64,000 bases of DNA from an uncultured Myxococcales bacterium (GCA_903895725.1 CAITUV010000082.1:62001-126000); one strand, 5' to 3'; numbered from the stretch's first letter, positions 15,223 through 24,163 are shown. Notes: generated by a model not told the origin, from the sequence alone. Numbers and translations are program-made.

Positions 15223-17507
15223 GCGACCCTCCCGGAGCTGCCGGAGCCGCTCCCCACAGGTTCCACGACAAAGCGGCCTGCCAACCCCGCACGCCTGCGC
15301 ACCAGGCGAACCCTCCACAGAGCCGCAAGGGCAGCGGCAAGCGCCAGGGCCGCGGCAAAGCGTGCCGCGGGCCCGGCTTCGACGGCCAGCCACGCCAGGG
15401 CAACGGCAGGCAGCAGCAGCGTGCGAGAGGCCAGGCGAAGAGCGGGGCTGTGCTGGATCACCCGTGCCGCCAGCGGCCCCCACGTATAGTAGATTCCGAC
15501 CAGGCTGCGTCCCCACGGAGACACCATGAGCACCTGGTCCCGGAAGGCCCGCAGCGTCACGACCGACGGCTCCATCTGCGTCCCGAACGCCGCCGTGGCC
15601 ACAAAGCAGAAGCCACCTTCCTCCTGGCCACCCGACTTCTGGTAGTGCTCCCAGAAGTCATCGACCGAGATGGGCGTTCCGTTGAGCAGCTCGGGCAGCT
15701 TGCTCTCGTTTCCGAACTCGTCGACGGCGGTGACGCCCACGAAGTAGGTCGTCCCGGTCTCGAGGTCCGAGATCTGGTACGACTTGGCGGTGATGGAGCC
15801 CTTGGAGTCCGCATCGGCCTTGGAGGCGTCGTCGAACTGCTCGGCGGACCAGTACACCTTGTACTCCTCGGCCCCGGTACCGCTCTCGTCCTCCCAGGTG
15901 ACCTTCAGGTTTCCTTCGCCGGCATCGACCTGGATGTTCTGGGGTTGGTCGGGCGGCTCGTAGTCCCATTCGAAGTCGACGACCTCCACTTCCTTGGTGG
16001 TCACGTCGTCTCCATACTGGATGAAGAAGTAGAGAGAGCCCGTCCCGGTGTCGCCGAACTCGCAGGTACTGCCGATGAGATCCCGCAGGTCCACCTGGAA
16101 CTCGTTGTTGGTCGAGCCGGGCAGGGCCTGCCGGGTCACGACGTACTTGCACGTATCGGTTTCCTCGTCCCCGATTCCACCGGTATCGGAGCAGCTTCCG
16201 ACCTTGATGGCGTAGTCATAGCCGGACGAGGGGGTCAAGGACCAGCGGACCAGGATCTTGGGCTTTTCTCCCGTGCCGGTTCCCGTGGTCTCCGTGGTGC
16301 AGGCGTGCGTAGTCAGGTCGCAGGTTCCCTCGGAGCAGTCCGCGTCCGCCGCGCACTCGACGCACTTGGGCTGCCCGTTCACGGTGGCACAGGCGGGCAG
16401 CAGCGTGTTCGTGCAATCCCGGTTGTCGGCGCACTCCAGGCATCGCCAGGTACCGTCGTACAGGAAGCAGCTCCCGGTTCCCAGGCAGTCCGCGTTGGTG
16501 GTGCAGTCGCCGGTCGCCGGCGGATTGACGCACTGGTGCGTCAGCGGGTTGCAGACCTGGCTGAGTCCGCAGCCGTTGGAATCGAGGCAGGGCACGCAGC
16601 CCCACTCCCCTTCGATGGGGAGGCAAGTCTGCGGGCACTGGGCGCATCCGTCGACGCAGGAATGGCTGTTCTGGTCGCAGTGGAAGGCGGCCCCCGATGC
16701 CTGGCAGTGAGACTGGGTCACGCAGGCCACGCAAAGCCAGCTCTGGTTGACCGGGACGCAGAACGGCTTGTCAACGGGGCACGAGTCCGGGGCCGCCGCA
16801 CAGCCGGACTCGGCAGGCGGGAGGATGCACTCATGCGTCCCCTGGTCGCACACCGTGCCGGCCTGCTTCTTCTCGCAGTCGGAATCGAGCACACACCCGA
16901 CGCAGTTCCACGTGTCGCTCAGGAAGGCGCAGGACTGGTCGCCGGCGAAGCACGCATCACACTCGGCAGGCCCCTCGTCGGGAACGCACTGGAAGGTGCC
17001 CCCCGATGCCAGGCAGACGTTCCCGTCGGAGCAATGCGTATCGTCGGTGCATTCGACGCAGGTCCACTTGGAATCCACCAGGGCGCAGGCCGGCAGGAGG
17101 GGATCAAGACAATCCGAGTCGACCTTGCAGTCACCGGTCGCCGGGGCAGCCGAGCAGGTGTGCGTCGCCACGTCGCACAACGGCATGTCGCCGTTCGTGC
17201 AGTCGGCAGCCGACACGCATTCCAGGCATTGCGCTTTGCCGTCCACCTCGACGCACCTGCCCGTGGTGCAGTCCGCATCCGCGTCGCAGGCCTTGGTCGA
17301 ATCGACAGGAAGCGCCCCGGCCAGGTAGACGAGGCAGTCTGCGTAGCTGACCAGCTGGTCGTCCACGAGGCGGTCCTCGAGCTTCCCTTCCAGGTCGCCA
17401 ACCCCCTCAATCTTGTTGAGCTGGAATCCGGATATTTCGGCCCCAGCCGGAAACCCCGCCAGCAGCAGGCCGGCAACTACCGGCAGAATCAACCAGGTTC
17501 TGGACAT
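15219..17507 (-). CDS. Secreted Cys-rich protein with fibronectin type III and CFI-box C-terminal domains
   Basis: 762 aa. Signal peptide 1-24, a short helical head (KIEGVGDLEGKLEDRLVD), then about nine Cys-rich units (CVECTDDTHCSDGNVC type) over residues 40-430. An immunoglobulin-like or unknown domain (430-540) precedes a fibronectin III domain near 545-650 (EEYKVYWSAEQ, YFVGVTAVDEFGNESKLP). The C-terminus starts with GGFCFVATAAFGTQMEPSVV and RAFRDQVL, the CFI-box motif, and continues into hydrophobic segments and Arg-rich ends. CFI-box domains are presumed sorting or membrane-attachment elements. The ATG at 17507 has GGGAGGTGA 5 nt before it. First gene of the operon with the beta-barrel and truA. 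Confidence 0.8.
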   Translation of the reverse strand: MSRTWLILPVVAGLLLAGFPAGAEISGFQLNKIEGVGDLEGKLEDRLVDDQLVSYADCLVYLAGALPVDSTKACDADADCTTGRCVEVDGKAQCLECVSAADCTNGDMPLCDVATHTCSAAPATGDCKVDSDCLDPLLPACALVDSKWTCVECTDDTHCSDGNVCLASGGTFQCVPDEGPAECDACFAGDQSCAFLSDTWNCVGCVLDSDCEKKQAGTVCDQGTHECILPPAESGCAAAPDSCPVDKPFCVPVNQSWLCVACVTQSHCQASGAAFHCDQNSHSCVDGCAQCPQTCLPIEGEWGCVPCLDSNGCGLSQVCNPLTHQCVNPPATGDCTTNADCLGTGSCFLYDGTWRCLECADNRDCTNTLLPACATVNGQPKCVECAADADCSEGTCDLTTHACTTETTGTGTGEKPKILVRWSLTPSSGYDYAIKVGSCSDTGGIGDEETDTCKYVVTRQALPGSTNNEFQVDLRDLIGSTCEFGDTGTGSLYFFIQYGDDVTTKEVEVVDFEWDYEPPDQPQNIQVDAGEGNLKVTWEDESGTGAEEYKVYWSAEQFDDASKADADSKGSITAKSYQISDLETGTTYFVGVTAVDEFGNESKLPELLNGTPISVDDFWEHYQKSGGQEEGGFCFVATAAFGTQMEPSVVTLRAFRDQVLMVSPWGRSLVGIYYTWGPLAARVIQHSPALRLASRTLLLPAVALAWLAVEAGPAARFAAALALAAALAALWRVRLVRRRAGLAGRFVVEPVGSGSGSSGRVA

Positions 17508-17564
17508 CACGTCACCTCCCACGCCTCGGGCGGTTTTATCATGCAACACCCGTACCAGCAACAT

Positions 17565-17581
17565 ATTCCCCCTGGGGGAAT
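17565..17581. promoter_or_regulatory. Perfect 17-bp palindrome, possible operator
   Basis: ATTCCCCCTGGGGGAAT, two 8-bp arms around one base, 58-74 bp upstream of the CFI-box gene start. Its size and position suit a dimeric repressor or activator site. No regulator is identified and no T-tract follows, so it is not a terminator. Confidence 0.35.
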
Positions 17582-17744
17582 CGGGACCGGAAACGGCACC
17601 GGAGCGGCCTGCAAAGCGGGTTGCAGGTTCTTGCGACGGCGTGGCTCCTTCGGCCTCCACATGCACGGAGGCGCGGGTCCGGAAGCGCCCGCGTTGCCTT
17701 TTTGTCAAAATCAGGTGGAGCCGGGGGAAGCCGTGGACATATTG

Positions 17745-18767
17745 TCAACGTCCCGGGCGCCCCGCGTGCAGGAGCTCGGCAATCTGGACCGCGTTGAGGG
17801 CCGCCCCCTTGAGGATGTTGTCCGCCACGATCCACAGGTTGAACGCGTTGTCGCCCCCCGAGATGTCCCTGCGGATGCGCCCGACCAGCACGTCATCTTC
17901 CTCGACTCCGTCGAGCGGAACCGGGTAGATACCGTCGGCCGTGTCATCCATGACTCGAAGCCCGGGGAATCCCGCCAGGGCCTCCCGCAGCTCGTCGACC
18001 GTGGGGGTGGACTCGGTCTCGATGGTCACGGACTCGCTGTGGCAGGCGAATGTGGGCACGCGGACCGCAGTGCAGGAGACCCCCAGCGTCGGCACTCCGA
18101 GGATCTTGCGGGTCTCGTGGGTGACCTTCAGCTCCTCCTCGGTGTACCCGTAGTCCGAGAACTTCCCGATCTGCGGAATCGAGTTGAACGCAATCTGCCT
18201 GGGGAAGACCTTGGACTCGATCTTCGCCTGGTTGAACAGGGCGATGGCCTGCGTGGACAGCTCGTCGATCCCTTTCTGCCCTGCACCACTCACGGACTGG
18301 TAGGTCGAAACCACCACGCGGCGCAGGCCGAAACGGTCCAGGATGGGCTTGAGAACGATGACGAGCTGGATGGTGGAGCAGTTGGGGTTCGCAATGTATC
18401 CCGAATGCCGGAACGCATCGTCGGGGTTGATCTCGGGCACGACGAGCGGCACCTCCGGGTCCATCCGGAACGCTGAGCTGTTGTCCACCACGACAGCGCC
18501 GCTGCCGCGGGCCCACTCCCGAAGAAGGGTGCTGACATCCTTTCCGGCGGAGGCCAGGGCAATGTCGGTGTTGGCCAGAAAGGCCTCCCGGGTCAGCTTC
18601 TCGACACGGACAGGGTCTCCGAAGACCTCGACGGTGGCCCCGGCCGACCTCTCCGAGGCAAACAGGTGCAACTCTGAAACCGGGAACCTGCGCTGCTCCA
18701 GCTTCTCCAGGATCTTGCGCCCCACCAGCCCGGTGGCCCCGACTACGGAAACACGCGGCAGCGACAT
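17745..18767 (-). CDS. asd: Aspartate-semialdehyde dehydrogenase
   Basis: NADPH-dependent reduction of aspartyl phosphate to aspartate semialdehyde, the branch point to lysine/diaminopimelate, threonine and methionine. 340 aa, full length. NADP-binding GATGLVGRK at 10-18; catalytic C130 in NPNCSTIQ; GAGQKG; catalytic H243 in RVPTFACHSESV; C-terminal signature GGDNAFNLWIVADNILKGAA. It follows the tandem-ACT gene by 80 bp on the same strand and may be cotranscribed, which would fit a family regulated by amino acids. Confidence 0.97.
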   Translation of the reverse strand: MSLPRVSVVGATGLVGRKILEKLEQRRFPVSELHLFASERSAGATVEVFGDPVRVEKLTREAFLANTDIALASAGKDVSTLLREWARGSGAVVVDNSSAFRMDPEVPLVVPEINPDDAFRHSGYIANPNCSTIQLVIVLKPILDRFGLRRVVVSTYQSVSGAGQKGIDELSTQAIALFNQAKIESKVFPRQIAFNSIPQIGKFSDYGYTEEELKVTHETRKILGVPTLGVSCTAVRVPTFACHSESVTIETESTPTVDELREALAGFPGLRVMDDTADGIYPVPLDGVEEDDVLVGRIRRDISGGDNAFNLWIVADNILKGAALNAVQIAELLHAGRPGR

Positions 18768-18847
18768 TCAGCACCTCCCGACAGTCTGCATGAAGTCACG
18801 AACAAGGAACGGCCCCGCCGACCGGGCGACGGCCTGTCGAACCCGCC

Positions 18848-19249
18848 CTAGCGATACTCCTCACCCAGCACCTCGTACGCCTTGCGGGCATCGGATACCC
18901 GGACGTAGAGGACGCCGGACGCCGCATCCCGGGCCAGTCCGCCGTAAGCATAGTCGATGTTCACGCCGACAGCGGAGAGCTTGCGCCCGAGCGTGGCAAG
19001 CTGCCCCGGCTCATTCTTGAGATCGATGACCAGGACTTCGTTCTCGACGACCAGAACTCCGGCATTGCCGAGCAGATGGATGGCCCGCATGGGCTCGTCC
19101 ACCACCATCCGGACCACGGCGTGATCCACGGTATCCGACACGCAGAAACCGATGATGTTGACCCCTTCGTCCTGGAGGTGCTGGCAGACATCGGCCAGGG
19201 TTCCGGGACGATTCTTGAGGAAGATGGATAGCTGCTTCACGACCTGCAT
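18848..19249 (-). CDS. Tandem ACT-domain protein
   Basis: 133 aa made of two ACT domains (about 1-70 and 71-133). The first begins LSIFLKNRPGTLADVCQHLQ and the second has IDLKNEPGQLATLGRKLSAV. There is no catalytic domain. Proteins of this kind bind amino acids and are often encoded beside amino-acid or phenylacetate-CoA ligase genes; here asd follows. A regulatory or sensor role is inferred. The ATG at 19249 has TGGAGGAAACA directly before it. Confidence 0.85.
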   Translation of the reverse strand: MQVVKQLSIFLKNRPGTLADVCQHLQDEGVNIIGFCVSDTVDHAVVRMVVDEPMRAIHLLGNAGVLVVENEVLVIDLKNEPGQLATLGRKLSAVGVNIDYAYGGLARDAASGVLYVRVSDARKAYEVLGEEYR

Positions 19250-19313
19250 TGTTTCCTCCAAAACAGCCGACTCCCAGGCCGGCAAAACGGTGGAAAAAAC
19301 TCCACCCGATCTG

Positions 19314-19342
19314 TTTATAGCACAGGCCCCACCAAGCAACAA
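19314..19342 (-). promoter_or_regulatory. Candidate sigma-70 promoter of the ACT/asd unit, with leader hairpin
   Basis: On the minus strand, TTGTTG (19337-19342), a 17-nt spacer, then TATAAA (19314-19319). Between it and the ATG the leader contains GGTGGA-GTTTTT-TCCACC, a 6-bp stem with a U-rich loop, which could modulate translation. It is not followed by a U-tract. Confidence 0.45.
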
Positions 19343-19397
19343 CTTTGGCCGCCGGGTACTTGGATGCCTGCGGTGTGACTCCTACCGTCAGGGCAGC

Positions 19398-20120
19398 TCA
19401 GGCCAGGGGAAGGGTGATTCGAAACACGGCGCCTCCGAGCACCGGATCCGGCGTCTCCAGCACCTCGACGTCCCCCTGCATCTGCCGGGCCAGACCTCGG
19501 GAAACGGTGAGCCCGAGCCCGAGCCCGCCCGACCTCCGGGTGGAGAAGAATGGCTCGAATATCCTGTCCTTCAGCTCGGCCGGCACTCCGGTTCCGCTGT
19601 CCGCAATGTCGAGCTGTCCCATGTTGCCCTCGGCCCGGCAGCGCAGCTCGACCACCTTCCGCTCGAGCGTCGGGTTCTCCTTGTACACCTGCTCCGCGTT
19701 ATTGAGCAGGCTGTGGAGGATGCGCACCAGTGCGGAGCGATCTGCCATGACGGCAATGTCACTGCCTCCGCCACGGTTGCACAGCTCGATGCCGAGCCCC
19801 TGGAAGCCCCCGGAGCGAAGAGCGACCACGTCCGCAGCGGTCCGCACCAGCGAGGTACGCGCCAGTGCGGGAGAAGGAATGGCCGAGAAGAAGGCCATGT
19901 TCTCGACGAGTTGGGAAAGCTTCACCGCCTGCTCGTAGATCCTGGACACATAGCGTTCCCGCTTCTCTGGAGGGATATTCGGATTCTTGAGCAGATCCGC
20001 AAAACCGATAATCGCTGCCAGCGGGTTGTTGAAGTCATGGACGATCCTTCCCAGCAGTCGGGAGAAGGAGCCGTCCGGGCTGCCGCCAAGCAAGAGGTTG
20101 CCACCGTCTCCTGCCATCAT
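19398..20120 (-). CDS. Soluble sensor histidine kinase
   Basis: 240 aa, with no membrane segment and only about 25 residues before the HisKA domain. The phospho-acceptor motif is RIVHDFNNPLAAIIGFADLL. The HATPase domain shows an N box (LHSLLNNAEQVYKENP), G1 (DSGTGVPAELKDRIFEPFFS) and G2 (GGLGLGLTVSRGLA). Lacking a sensor, it probably works with a separate input protein. No response regulator lies within the window. I used the ATG at 20120; the next codon is also ATG. Confidence 0.88.
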   Translation of the reverse strand: MMAGDGGNLLLGGSPDGSFSRLLGRIVHDFNNPLAAIIGFADLLKNPNIPPEKRERYVSRIYEQAVKLSQLVENMAFFSAIPSPALARTSLVRTAADVVALRSGGFQGLGIELCNRGGGSDIAVMADRSALVRILHSLLNNAEQVYKENPTLERKVVELRCRAEGNMGQLDIADSGTGVPAELKDRIFEPFFSTRRSGGLGLGLTVSRGLARQMQGDVEVLETPDPVLGGAVFRITLPLA

Positions 20121-20278
20121 GAAACCCCCATATCGCAGGACGCGCTCACTCGCCGACAGATTGCCTCCGGGACGCCATCCCATCCGCACTTCGAACGGGA
20201 TCCATGTTGCATCCTGCTTACAATTCCAGATCGCATGGAACTACCGAACTTGTCAAGCGCCATGTCTGGCCAGTTGGA

Positions 20279-21625
20279 TCATTCTCCCGGGCGCTTGGCA
20301 TTCCAGACGGTGAGGGTCAGCAGCACCGAAGCCACCGAAGTGCCGATCCAGAACCAGAAGCAGGAGTCGAAGTCGTAGACCATCTCCCCGTCCACCATCG
20401 TCCGTCCCGCGTCGATGAGCATCCCGCTGGTGACGTCCTGGATGGCAGCCCCGACGTACGAGAGACCGCCGATCATGCCCATGGCGGCCCCGGTGACTTC
20501 CTCCCGGCAGATGTCGACGGCCATCAGCCCTCCCAGGAATGCCACCAGCACGCCGATGGCGAACCCGAGCACCCCCAGCAGGAGGTAGTCCAGCCACACG
20601 CACCCCGGCGGAAGCAGGAACAGCCCGAGGAGCGCTCCGACGTTCAGCAGCCCGAACAGCAGCGCAGGCCGATTCCGGTCCGACCGAAAGAACCGGTCCG
20701 AGATGAACCCGCAGGCCACGGCACCGGCCACGGTCGCCACGAAGTAGAACGACTGGGCAGCCCCGGCAGAAAGGAGGTTGTACTCCCGGGCCTCCTGGAA
20801 GTAGAGCATGCCCCAGGAGTTGACCCCATACCGCACGACGTACATGAGCGAGCTGGCGATCCCCAACACCCAGATGGCAGGCCGCCGGAGCACCTCGAGC
20901 TGCGCCTGCGCCAGCGAGGGTCGATTCTGTTCGGCGGGAACGGGGTCGTCCCGATAGTCGGCGACCGCGGGCAGGCCGAGCGTCTGCGGCCGGTCCGCCA
21001 TGGTGTGGTACATGACCAGGGCGGAGATGCCGCACGCCAACCCCGGTCCCCAGAAGCCCCAGCGCCATCCAAGCCACGTCACCAGCGCCGCAGTTGCATA
21101 AGAAGTAAGCCCCGAGCCGATTCCGTGACTCGCGCTCCAGACGCCGTAGCGGGTCCCCATCTCCCGCCTCGAGAACCACTGGGCCAGCGACACGACGCTC
21201 GGGGCGGAGCCGACCGACTGGAACCAGCCGTTGAGCCCCCACAGGATCATCAGCAGCCAGAAGGAGGAGGAGAAACCCATCGCCAGGTTGGCAGCGGCCG
21301 AGAGGAGCAGCGCCGTGGACATGAACCGGGCAATGTTGGCGCGGTCCGAGATGAACCCGTTGACCGCCTTGCCGATTGCGTACGTGCCCAGCAGGGCGGA
21401 CCCCACCCAGCCGAACTCCGTGGCGGTAAGTAGCCCCAGGTCGAGCACCGGCTTCTTCACGACCGCGAGGTTGATCCGGCCGACGTAGAACATGCCGTAG
21501 CCGAGGGTGACCGACAGAAACACGCTCCACCGCTTCTTCTCATAGATGCGCCGAATCACCGCCGGGTCGGTCGAAATGAGGGGGCGGTCCGGACGCGTCC
21601 GGAAGAAGTCGAGCACGCGATTCAT
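20279..21625 (-). CDS. MFS transporter of the organophosphate:phosphate antiporter family (GlpT/UhpC-like)
   Basis: 448 aa with about twelve hydrophobic segments. Family features include the N-terminal YEKKRWSVFLSVTLGYGMFY and YVGRINLAVVKKP, GKAVNGFISDR after TM2, the NGWFQSVGSAPSVVSLAQWF motif, and RYGVWSASHGIGSG. The family exchanges phosphate for glycerol-3-phosphate, hexose phosphates or phosphoglycerate, or acts as a UhpC-type sensor. The substrate cannot be told here. No sugar-phosphate pathway gene adjoins; the next gene downstream is the soluble histidine kinase. Confidence 0.85.
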   Translation of the reverse strand: MNRVLDFFRTRPDRPLISTDPAVIRRIYEKKRWSVFLSVTLGYGMFYVGRINLAVVKKPVLDLGLLTATEFGWVGSALLGTYAIGKAVNGFISDRANIARFMSTALLLSAAANLAMGFSSSFWLLMILWGLNGWFQSVGSAPSVVSLAQWFSRREMGTRYGVWSASHGIGSGLTSYATAALVTWLGWRWGFWGPGLACGISALVMYHTMADRPQTLGLPAVADYRDDPVPAEQNRPSLAQAQLEVLRRPAIWVLGIASSLMYVVRYGVNSWGMLYFQEAREYNLLSAGAAQSFYFVATVAGAVACGFISDRFFRSDRNRPALLFGLLNVGALLGLFLLPPGCVWLDYLLLGVLGFAIGVLVAFLGGLMAVDICREEVTGAAMGMIGGLSYVGAAIQDVTSGMLIDAGRTMVDGEMVYDFDSCFWFWIGTSVASVLLTLTVWNAKRPGE

Positions 21626-21706
21626 AGCCTTCCGTGTACTCTTCGCGAACGGCGCGGGTCAAGGGAAATAGCGGGGCGAAGGGCAGCCTGTGCTGCCGGA
21701 CCGAGA

Positions 21707-21778
21707 ATGGTCGATGGTCGATGGTCGATGGTCGATGGTCGATGGGATTGGTCGATGGTCGATGGTCGATGGTCGATG
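21707..21778. repeat. Heptanucleotide tandem repeat (ATGGTCG)n, two blocks
   Basis: Five copies of ATGGTCG (21707-21741), a short interruption ATGGGATTGGTCG, then further copies to 21778. The unit is identical to the array at 9511-9549 in the opposite orientation. It fills much of the 248-bp gap between the MFS gene start and the kinase gene stop. Confidence 0.95.
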
Positions 21779-21873
21779 CAGGGGATACGGGCAGTGAAAC
21801 CCCAGCCCCGACCACGCGGGAGGGGCCATGCGGATGGGCCATTGCTCTGGAACGGCTCCCGTCGCTCCCCGCA

Positions 21874-22770
21874 TCAAGGGAGGAAGCGTCGCAGCCGTCG
21901 CCGCCAGTCGGGCCTTGGTCCCCCCAGGACTTGCGCCAGCTCGTCGACGAGAAGGGAGGGAGATGCCGGTCGGGCCGTCGGGTTGCTCGAGAGTGCCCTG
22001 TGCAGCGTCTCCTGGAGGCGGAACCGCTCGGCTTCCGGCAGATCGTGTCTTGGGGGCAGCGGCTCGGCGGCATCGATGAGCTGCATGGCCAGCATCGACT
22101 CGGGACGCCCCTCTCCAAACGGCCCGAACCCGGCCAGCAGGTGGAACACGAGTGCGGCCAGCGAGTAGGAATCCGCGGCCGGAGTCACCGGTGAGCCATC
22201 CCCGACTTCCGGCGCCACGTACCCCGGGGTACCGGCCAGATGAGCCGGGTCGGTCAGCCCTGCCTCGTCCCCCTTGCGCCGCACCATCCCCAGGTCGACG
22301 ATCACGCCTGCAATTCCATCGCCTGCACCGTCCACCATGACCTGCGACGGAGACATATCCCGCATGAGGAACCCGGCTCGATGCAACGCCTCCATCCCTC
22401 CGGACACCTGCCGCGCCAGCCGCAGCACCTCCTCGATCGACAACCGCTCGCCACGCTCGAGCAGCAACGTCAGCGGAACGCCGGCCACGAGCTCCTTGAC
22501 CAGGCAGAATGACCGTAACCCCGAATCGAACCCCATCTCCACGAGCCGGACGACACCGGGGCTGGACACGTGGGACAGCACCTCTCCCTCGACGAGCAGC
22601 CTCTCCTCGACGCGAGGATCTCCAGCATCCCGCCTGGCCAGCTTGACTGCGACCCGCCTGCCGGTCGACACGTCGTGCCCGGCATAGACCTCGCCCTGGC
22701 CCCCCGTCGCCAGCAGCGCCGTCAGGCGGTAGTGCCCCAGAACCAGACTGCCCAGACGACCTTCGACCAA
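21874..22770 (-). CDS. Hanks-type Ser/Thr kinase with altered catalytic loop
   Basis: 298 aa, a single kinase domain without membrane anchor. Gly-rich loop ATGGQGEVYAG, ATP-anchoring K43 (VAVKLARR), helix C Glu in VEGEVLSHV, DLG at 159-161 and VAPEV (186-188) are present. The catalytic loop HRDLKPxN is replaced by MRDMSPSQV: base D138 is kept, but the Lys is Ser (S140) and the Mg-binding Asn is Gln (Q143). Activity may be weak or absent. It follows udk by 3 bp and closes a three-gene operon. Confidence 0.88.
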   Translation of the reverse strand: MVEGRLGSLVLGHYRLTALLATGGQGEVYAGHDVSTGRRVAVKLARRDAGDPRVEERLLVEGEVLSHVSSPGVVRLVEMGFDSGLRSFCLVKELVAGVPLTLLLERGERLSIEEVLRLARQVSGGMEALHRAGFLMRDMSPSQVMVDGAGDGIAGVIVDLGMVRRKGDEAGLTDPAHLAGTPGYVAPEVGDGSPVTPAADSYSLAALVFHLLAGFGPFGEGRPESMLAMQLIDAAEPLPPRHDLPEAERFRLQETLHRALSSNPTARPASPSLLVDELAQVLGGPRPDWRRRLRRFLP

Positions 22771-22773
22771 CGG

Positions 22774-23430
22774 CTACTCCCGCTTTGCGGACGGTGCGAC
22801 CTGGTTGAGCCAGTGCTGCAGCGTGGCAACGACCATCGAGATGGCGACCTCGTTCATCCCGCCTTCGGGAATGATGAGGTCCGCGTACCGCTTGGTCGGC
22901 TCCACGAAAGTCAGGTGCATGGGGCGGACGGTGGCCATGTACTGCTCGACCACGTGGTCGAACTCACGGCCGCGCTCCCGGATGTCCCTCGAGAGACGGC
23001 GGACGATCCGGATGTCGTCATCGGTCTCCACGAAGATCTTCACGTCCATCATGTTACGGAGACCCTCGTCCCACAGGGCGAGAATCCCCTCCACGATGAT
23101 CACCTCGGCCGGCTGGATGAGCTGGTAGTCGCCGGTGCGGGTGGAGGTCACGAACGAGTAAACCGGCTTGCGGACCGGTTCGCCGCGGCGAAGCTGGGCC
23201 ACGTGATCCCGCAGGAACGCGAACTCGACGGCATCGGGATGGTCGAAGTTGTGGCGGCGCCGCTCGACCAGCGTCATGTGGCTCAAATCCCGGTAGTACG
23301 AGTCCTGGTCGAGCATCACCACCCGGTCGGTCCCGACGGACGACATGATTTTGCGGGCGACCGTCGTCTTGCCCGAACCGGTTCCGCCGGCAATCCCGAT
23401 AATCAGCGGCCTGGACAGATTCTCGATCAT
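22774..23430 (-). CDS. udk: Uridine/cytidine kinase
   Basis: Phosphorylates uridine and cytidine to UMP and CMP in pyrimidine salvage. 218 aa from the ATG at 23430, which overlaps the upstream stop as ATGA. Walker A GGTGSGKT at residues 15-22; DQDSYYRDLSHM and NFDHPDAVEF for nucleoside binding; EGILALWDEGLRNMMDVKIF; RRLSRDIRERGRE lid; QYMATVRPMHLTFVEPTKRY. All family motifs are present. Confidence 0.95.
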   Translation of the reverse strand: MIENLSRPLIIGIAGGTGSGKTTVARKIMSSVGTDRVVMLDQDSYYRDLSHMTLVERRRHNFDHPDAVEFAFLRDHVAQLRRGEPVRKPVYSFVTSTRTGDYQLIQPAEVIIVEGILALWDEGLRNMMDVKIFVETDDDIRIVRRLSRDIRERGREFDHVVEQYMATVRPMHLTFVEPTKRYADLIIPEGGMNEVAISMVVATLQHWLNQVAPSAKRE

Positions 23431-24110
23431 CGTGTCTCCAGCGGGCTGCAGACGAGCTGCATGTTGGATATCCGGTCGTCGGCCTTTCCTTTGATGCCGG
23501 TCACCACGTAGCCAGGCGGGCAGGTCAGACGGAACGGTGTACCGTCTCCGCTGCCGACCGGAGACGTGAAGTGGGAGGTGCTCCCGATTTCGACCTGTTT
23601 GCGCCCCATCGTGTCCATGAGCTGAGCCGGGGACATGCCGGCGAGCTTGTCGCAATCCGCCGCCCTCTCGGCACTCTTGCACGCGTCGCACCCACCCGCC
23701 GAGGCGGACGGAGCAGCCAGGTCGTCCTGCGCGGTGCCAGCGACCATGGAGGCATCGATGGACACGCGCTGCACTTCGACGCCGTCGACGGCGGCGGAGA
23801 GAAACAGTGACGTCAGGTCGACGGCCTGGGGCAACGGCCTCTCCTTGCCCAGCTCGAGCCGGTAGCTTCCGCGGTCCACCGCCACGTACAGTTCTTCCGA
23901 CCAGATCATCTTCTTGTCCGACCGGCCCCGGTGCAGAGCAAACCGGAACCAGAAGATGCCGGCCACCGGTGCCCCTTTCTCATCGGAGAGCTGCCCAGTG
24001 AACACCAGGGTTCGGGCCGAAGCAGCGTGTGCGGGACAGGAAGCGAGCAGCGGAAGCAGAATGCCCGCAAGGGCCGTAACGGAGAGAAGCCAGACCGGGA
24101 GCTTGCGCAT
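23427..24110 (-). CDS. Uncharacterised exported protein
   Basis: 227 aa. Signal peptide with a possible lipobox (LLASC) or cleavage after AHAAS. Residues 35-115 resemble a small beta-sandwich (TLVFTGQLSDEKGAPVAGIF), found in many myxobacterial surface proteins. The C-terminal 45 residues (FRLTCPPGYVVTGIKGKADD) look like a short lectin-like or jacalin-like beta motif with paired Cys. It heads the udk-kinase operon; the functional link is unclear. Confidence 0.7.
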   Translation of the reverse strand: MRKLPVWLLSVTALAGILLPLLASCPAHAASARTLVFTGQLSDEKGAPVAGIFWFRFALHRGRSDKKMIWSEELYVAVDRGSYRLELGKERPLPQAVDLTSLFLSAAVDGVEVQRVSIDASMVAGTAQDDLAAPSASAGGCDACKSAERAADCDKLAGMSPAQLMDTMGRKQVEIGSTSHFTSPVGSGDGTPFRLTCPPGYVVTGIKGKADDRISNMQLVCSPLETR

Positions 24111-24134
24111 TCATCCCCCCCTCAAAGTGCCGCC

Positions 24135-24163
24135 ATTCTGCGCAAAGGCATCGGAAATTGCAA
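24135..24163 (-). promoter_or_regulatory. Candidate promoter of the exported protein-udk-kinase operon
   Basis: On the minus strand, TTGCAA (24158-24163), a 17-nt spacer, CAGAAT (24135-24140), 25 nt before the ATG at 24110. A GAGGGGGGG tract serves as ribosome binding site. Confidence 0.4.
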
